A stretch of DNA of 64,000 nt from Echinococcus granulosus (lineage: Eukaryota > Platyhelminthes > Cestoda > Cyclophyllidea > Taeniidae). The notes beneath the pieces were generated by a model. The model worked only from the letters and a program-made list of their open reading frames with translations. It was not told where the DNA came from and made no database searches. The stretch covers positions 56,828-120,827 of the forward strand of contig NW_020170482.1 of NCBI RefSeq assembly GCF_000524195.1, given 5' to 3'. The position numbers and the translations under genes were made by a program. This document shows positions 59,989-64,000 of this stretch, piece by piece (within the stretch, counting starts at the first letter, position 1; each line of letters opens with the position of its first letter).

Positions 59989-62900
59989 CTGCTTCCCCTT
60001 CCCCTCATCGTCATCACTTTTCTCTTACTAATCGCTATCTTCTGCTCGGGTGTTTATAGCTAATTAGTTGTCAATTTTGGAGAAGTGTTAACATTTCTAG
60101 ATTCCTTTCTTACTCTTGTCTTGTCTTTTTGCATTTTTGACTGTTAGATTGCTAAGTGAGGGATTTATTTTCACTTGTGGGTGCTTTTGGTAGGACGTGT
60201 GCGAAGAAAGCTCCAGTCATTTAACTGCAAAGGGCGTTTGATTCTATAGCAATGAGGGTAGATGCTCCTGTGGCGGAACTAGACGTTGTAGGCGGTGCCT
60301 TAGGCGTCCCATCACTAGTGGCCAGTCCACGTATCCTCGGGCGGTTCTGTCCAATCTATTACGGTCCAGTAGCACGCAAATTTCGTGCTTCCGAAGTGGT
60401 GATGCCCTGCAATAAGGCCTTTGAAACGTGTAAATGCTTCAAAGATGGTCATGGCAGTCATCGCAACGAAATGGCACAGAGGATGTCTCTCGCCATGGCA
60501 ACGGATGATGCAAATTTTTTACGGGAGTTCGGGATTTCGAGGAATTGATTCATGATGGGTACTCGTGACGTTCTAGGGTGGTTCTGCTTCACTGCGATAT
60601 CCTTCCCTTGTGGGGGCTACTACATCAGTGAAATCCTGGCATTCAGGTACCAATATGGCGGGAAATCATGTGGGAAGGTGCTTGTAGTCTCCCTTCGTCC
60701 TCACTTAAGTGCCTCCCTCTCGGGGGGCATCGACTTTTTCCCCACTGCTGCGTTCTTTGCAATAATTCGGTGTTGGAAGGGGCTTCTTTGTCCAATGGCT
60801 GATTCACTTGCGACGGGAAATGCTTTTTGCGTTACAGCGCCAGGCGGATAAACGCATAGTTTTTCTTTAATCAACTCGCCCACCACCACACATAAGTAAG
60901 TCTCGCATCATTTTATCCCTAGAAGCTTGTGCTTAATGTGTGACTGGGAGCTGTCTGGTTGCTGAGGTCCAAGCAGTTAGGGTTGAGTTCCACCTACTCG
61001 ATGTGACACAACTCGAAGGTGTGTTGAGAGGCAGCCAGGCCCAGTCGTTCATGGACTTTAAGGTGTGGCGAACACTGCTTCGCCCTCATTTTGCAATTTT
61101 TTTTCTCAATTACTGTATGCCCCTAATTTGCAGCGCCGTTTCCGGTCTCTGAATTTCCATCGCCTTTCCTCATTACCATTATTTTACTGTCAGTTCTTCA
61201 GTAGCATTTTCGTTCAGTTGTGTCTGTATGATCACGAATGATGGCAGCATAAAACGCTCCAATTCCACATTTTCCTCGGGAAGGCAAATAATAGGAAAAC
61301 TTTTGTCCTACAGGACCTCGTCAAACATGTACCAGTCGCCCGAAATGCTTTTTTGGTTGGAACAGTTGACACTAGATAAGGGAAGATTGAACTTTTCTGA
61401 CTCTCTGATGCAACTTTTTCCATCTGGCAAGTCGGTTACCTTTACGGTTTGCTAATGAGATCTGCATTCGTCCTTTTTCTGGAACATCACGGACTCGTGT
61501 TTTCGGCGCACTTTTCGCAGAGTCGTCAAGAGGTGGGACCTCCGATGTTGTGCATGCGGGGCTCTCCTTACGTCCAGATGGCTGCAAGCAGGAGAGCAAA
61601 CAGTGGATGTTGGAGCTGCTCTTAATTTGATTAGCGACGGCCTACGGTTTCGGATGTATGTCTATGGAGTCGCTGATAGACGAGTCTAACTACGACTTCC
61701 TGGGTGTTCGCTCGCCATAAGTGGCTGGTGATGATGAAATGTGTCTTCACCATCAAGAATCAGAGATCAAACTGCAAAACTTTTACAAACAGCCGTCGAG
61801 GGAAAAGTTGGTGATTCTTTTCGCGGATAGCGATGGGATAAGTGAGACAAAGCACAACGTATGAAGTGATCGGCTTGAGAGGGAATGGGGAGCACGCCTG
61901 GCTACGAGAGGAGGGAAGTTGGTCCGTCAAAGGGGATTGTGATGTTGTCTGTCGGCGTCTGCCCACACAACAGGATCCGTACTATGAAGCATTCCTCTAT
62001 TTCACTGTGAATTTATGGAATGACCAAGCCTGTCTCGTCACAATATTTCTAGGCAGATCGACTCTTTCCAAGTTAGTCGAGAACTTGTCGCTAGATTTAA
62101 GCGTTTAACTCTTTAATGAAAAGGGAAGATGGAAATGTGTGAAAAGAGCCTAAAATGGATAGAAAAGTTCGGAAATGGCCCTCCTGACGTGACGGATGTC
62201 GAACCCTCTAACATAACAATCTATTGTACCGTCTCAGCAGAGGCGGGACCATGTTGCAGTTCAACCAAACGAATGCTTAGAGTAGCATTATTACTTTCGT
62301 GAGGTGAACCTTCACGGTTCTTCAGAGTAGAAGCATTGGCTGGGACAATACTGTCAGGTATTCTTCTACCTCTACAGTTCTTTTTACACTCTTTGTGATC
62401 GTAGTCGCATGAACGCACGGGTTGCTCAATATCCACTTCACCAAAATGATCATCTTCGGCCCCATTCCGTTCTTAAACGACGAGGAGGAAGCTTGGACGA
62501 AACCAACAAGAATGTGCGCCAACGCAACAGTTCAGGAGAAAAGGAAATCCTGAGTAAAAGCAAGGCTTCTGCTGAAGGAAGGATTCAAGGGGAGTGTTGA
62601 TTAACACCACCTTACTTTCTTTGTGAGGTGATACCTGAACATCTCCCAAACTGTCCAATCAGGAGACAGAGTTACGACTTTTATGCGCTTTCTCAAATTT
62701 GGCACGCAATGGAATTGGGTGGATTTAAACAAGGTCAATTATATGCGGTGGAACAAAAGGGGCGGAGGAATAAAGACTGGCTCACTCACTGTCTGAGTGC
62801 AGTACTTACCCACCTAAGTAAGAATGCCTTGCGGATATGTGCTTTTCGTCCAAGGTAGAACTAGGACAAACAGGTGAAGCAATGACCCACTAGGGAGACA

Positions 62901-63130
62901 TGGCCAACCCGCTGCACTTGGCTGCAAACACGTATGCACTCATACCGTGTCGCGTCTGGGCGCATGGGACGGTGAAAGAGAGAGCGAGAGCGACTTACAT
63001 GATTCACCCAGCTGCGACGCACGACGGCTAGACGATGGAGGCGAAACTGTGCTGAGCGGCTACGAGGACACTCACTCTGCGCCTTCTGCCTGTCCACCTG
63101 ACTGCCGCACCGTTTTCGCTTAGTCGACTT
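59989..63130. other. No confident gene; decayed mobile-like sequence
   Basis: Open frames on both strands (60252-60548, 60552-60851, 61228-61599, 61760-62108, 62221-62858) lack family motifs and conserved splice links. The 60395-60480 interval is repeat R3. The fraction of broken longish frames suggests old retroelement material, but I cannot name it. Confidence 0.45.
60395..60480 (+). repeat. Short dispersed repeat R3, copy 2
   Basis: Inverted match to 52330-52425, about 75 percent identical by eye, with a shared peptide AFETCK-FKD-H-SH. See copy 1 for the tentative gypsy link. Confidence 0.55.
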
Positions 63131-63132
63131 CG

Positions 63133-63269
63133 ATCTCAGTCGCCAGCATCATCATCCATTCTTCCACTCCCCCACCTACCCCATCCACTGATGAAGCTAC
63201 TGGCTTCCGCCTCCTCGATTTGGGTCGCCACATCTTCACGGCATGGCGTTCAGTTCATGCCATTTATGG
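63133..63269 (+). CDS. Possible exon of an unidentified gene
   Basis: A frame running from a possible acceptor (CGATCTCAG, ending 63138) to a possible donor (TTTATG then GTAATA at about 63270) encodes a proline/serine-rich stretch followed by TDEATGFRLLDLGRHIFTAW. The upstream 250 bp are GC-rich, as at the other gene starts here. No family recognised and no partner exon was found before the window ends. Confidence 0.25.
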
Positions 63270-64000
63270 TAATAGGTTGCCAACTTTTCCTTGCATATTC
63301 CTTGCTAAAGTTCTATAACATCGTAGGGGAGGACATGGAAGCTCTATTGGTGACCATCCATTGAATTAGGGCGACATCTGGGTTTTGTTGCCTGGCTAGT
63401 CGCTCAAAACATCATAGAGGAATCTGCTTAGACAACTTGGATTCATGTTTACTCTCGAAAATTCCTCTGATCTCGTTGTAGAGCATAGACCTACACCGAA
63501 TAGTTCATGGTTAGTGAATGCCTGCCAATGCATTTCATAGAGGGGGCGTAATTCCGCATCCATCAAAATCAACTAATAACTACAAGTTGATGGTCCAGAC
63601 AGAGGCGTGACTGTAGACCTCGGTCACCACAAGCTGATGGCGTCACTCCTGACATTTGTCAACTAGCCTTTCTGTGCACACAACCAACGCGCTGTCTGGA
63701 GATGCACCTCTTTGTTTTGGCTTAATAATATACAACATCGCGACGTTGGGAGGACACCTGGCTTGGAGATCTGAATCTGCGGTGTCTCGCACTGAAAAGG
63801 GCACCCGATTCTGCATTGACTTCTATTTCACGTAGTACGATAGTGATGGAAAGTGACAGATGAGATATTGACATCTGAAACCTCCACATTTGAAGGATCC
63901 GGGGGGAAAGAGAACGTCGGAACTGCAGATAAACCCCCTCTCCTCCCTCTCCTGATGTTTGTCAGCTCCACTTCGACATCTTTGTTCCTTCCCCAGGTTT

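Overview
The window is eukaryotic genomic DNA. Every recognisable gene except perhaps the end-of-window candidate is split by GT-AG introns, from about 30-75 nt up to 4.5 kb. No bacterial operon, tRNA, rRNA or CRISPR array was seen. All protein families are animal ones (actin, GIPC, MFSD1, NDRG, SMYD4, FDX2, cytochrome c1, ATPase inhibitor IF1). Divergence of the proteins, very short introns, compact spacing and splice acceptors sitting almost on start codons suggest a flatworm, most likely a cestode. That placement is inference, not something a database search has confirmed.

Layout. 1-6.8 kb: gene-poor, with an (ATCC)n microsatellite and two copies of a dispersed repeat. 6.8-10.6 kb: MFSD1-like lysosomal transporter (minus). 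11.9-17.5 kb: GIPC PDZ adaptor (plus), divergent from MFSD1. 18.7-27.7 kb: cytochrome c1 (minus), convergent with GIPC, with multi-kb introns. 29.3-33.6 kb: an unrecognised four-helix membrane protein (plus), whose introns hold a dispersed repeat. 33.6-36.5 kb: gene-free, but with two perfect CArG boxes. 36.5-37.8 kb: actin (minus) with TATA, CArG and CCAAT elements. 39.9-45.5 kb: a secreted or GPI-anchored cysteine-rich protein resembling the DUF7042-DUF7045 invertebrate family (minus), with a Ty3/gypsy remnant in its large intron. 46.4-60.0 kb: four genes on the plus strand in a row, NDRG, FDX2, SMYD4 and IF1. 60-64 kb: no confident gene, retroelement-like debris and one possible exon near the end.

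The four plus-strand genes are the most coherent unit. FDX2 ends only 135 bp before SMYD4 begins, and each of the four start codons lies 0-14 nt after a splice acceptor. That is the architecture expected for spliced-leader trans-splicing of a polycistronic or closely packed transcript. Two of the products (FDX2, IF1), together with cytochrome c1 elsewhere in the window, are mitochondrial.

Notable details are two alternative 15-codon last exons of IF1 that look like an exon duplication, a 38-nt microexon flanked by a candidate 30-nt intron in the DUF7042-type gene, an in-frame stop-free 75-nt intron in SMYD4, a long dispersed repeat present as an inverted pair 17 kb apart, and three perfect CCATATATGG sites within 2.7 kb around actin. 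Exon joins were derived by hand from reading frame, splice consensus and family similarity recalled from memory; no alignment was run.
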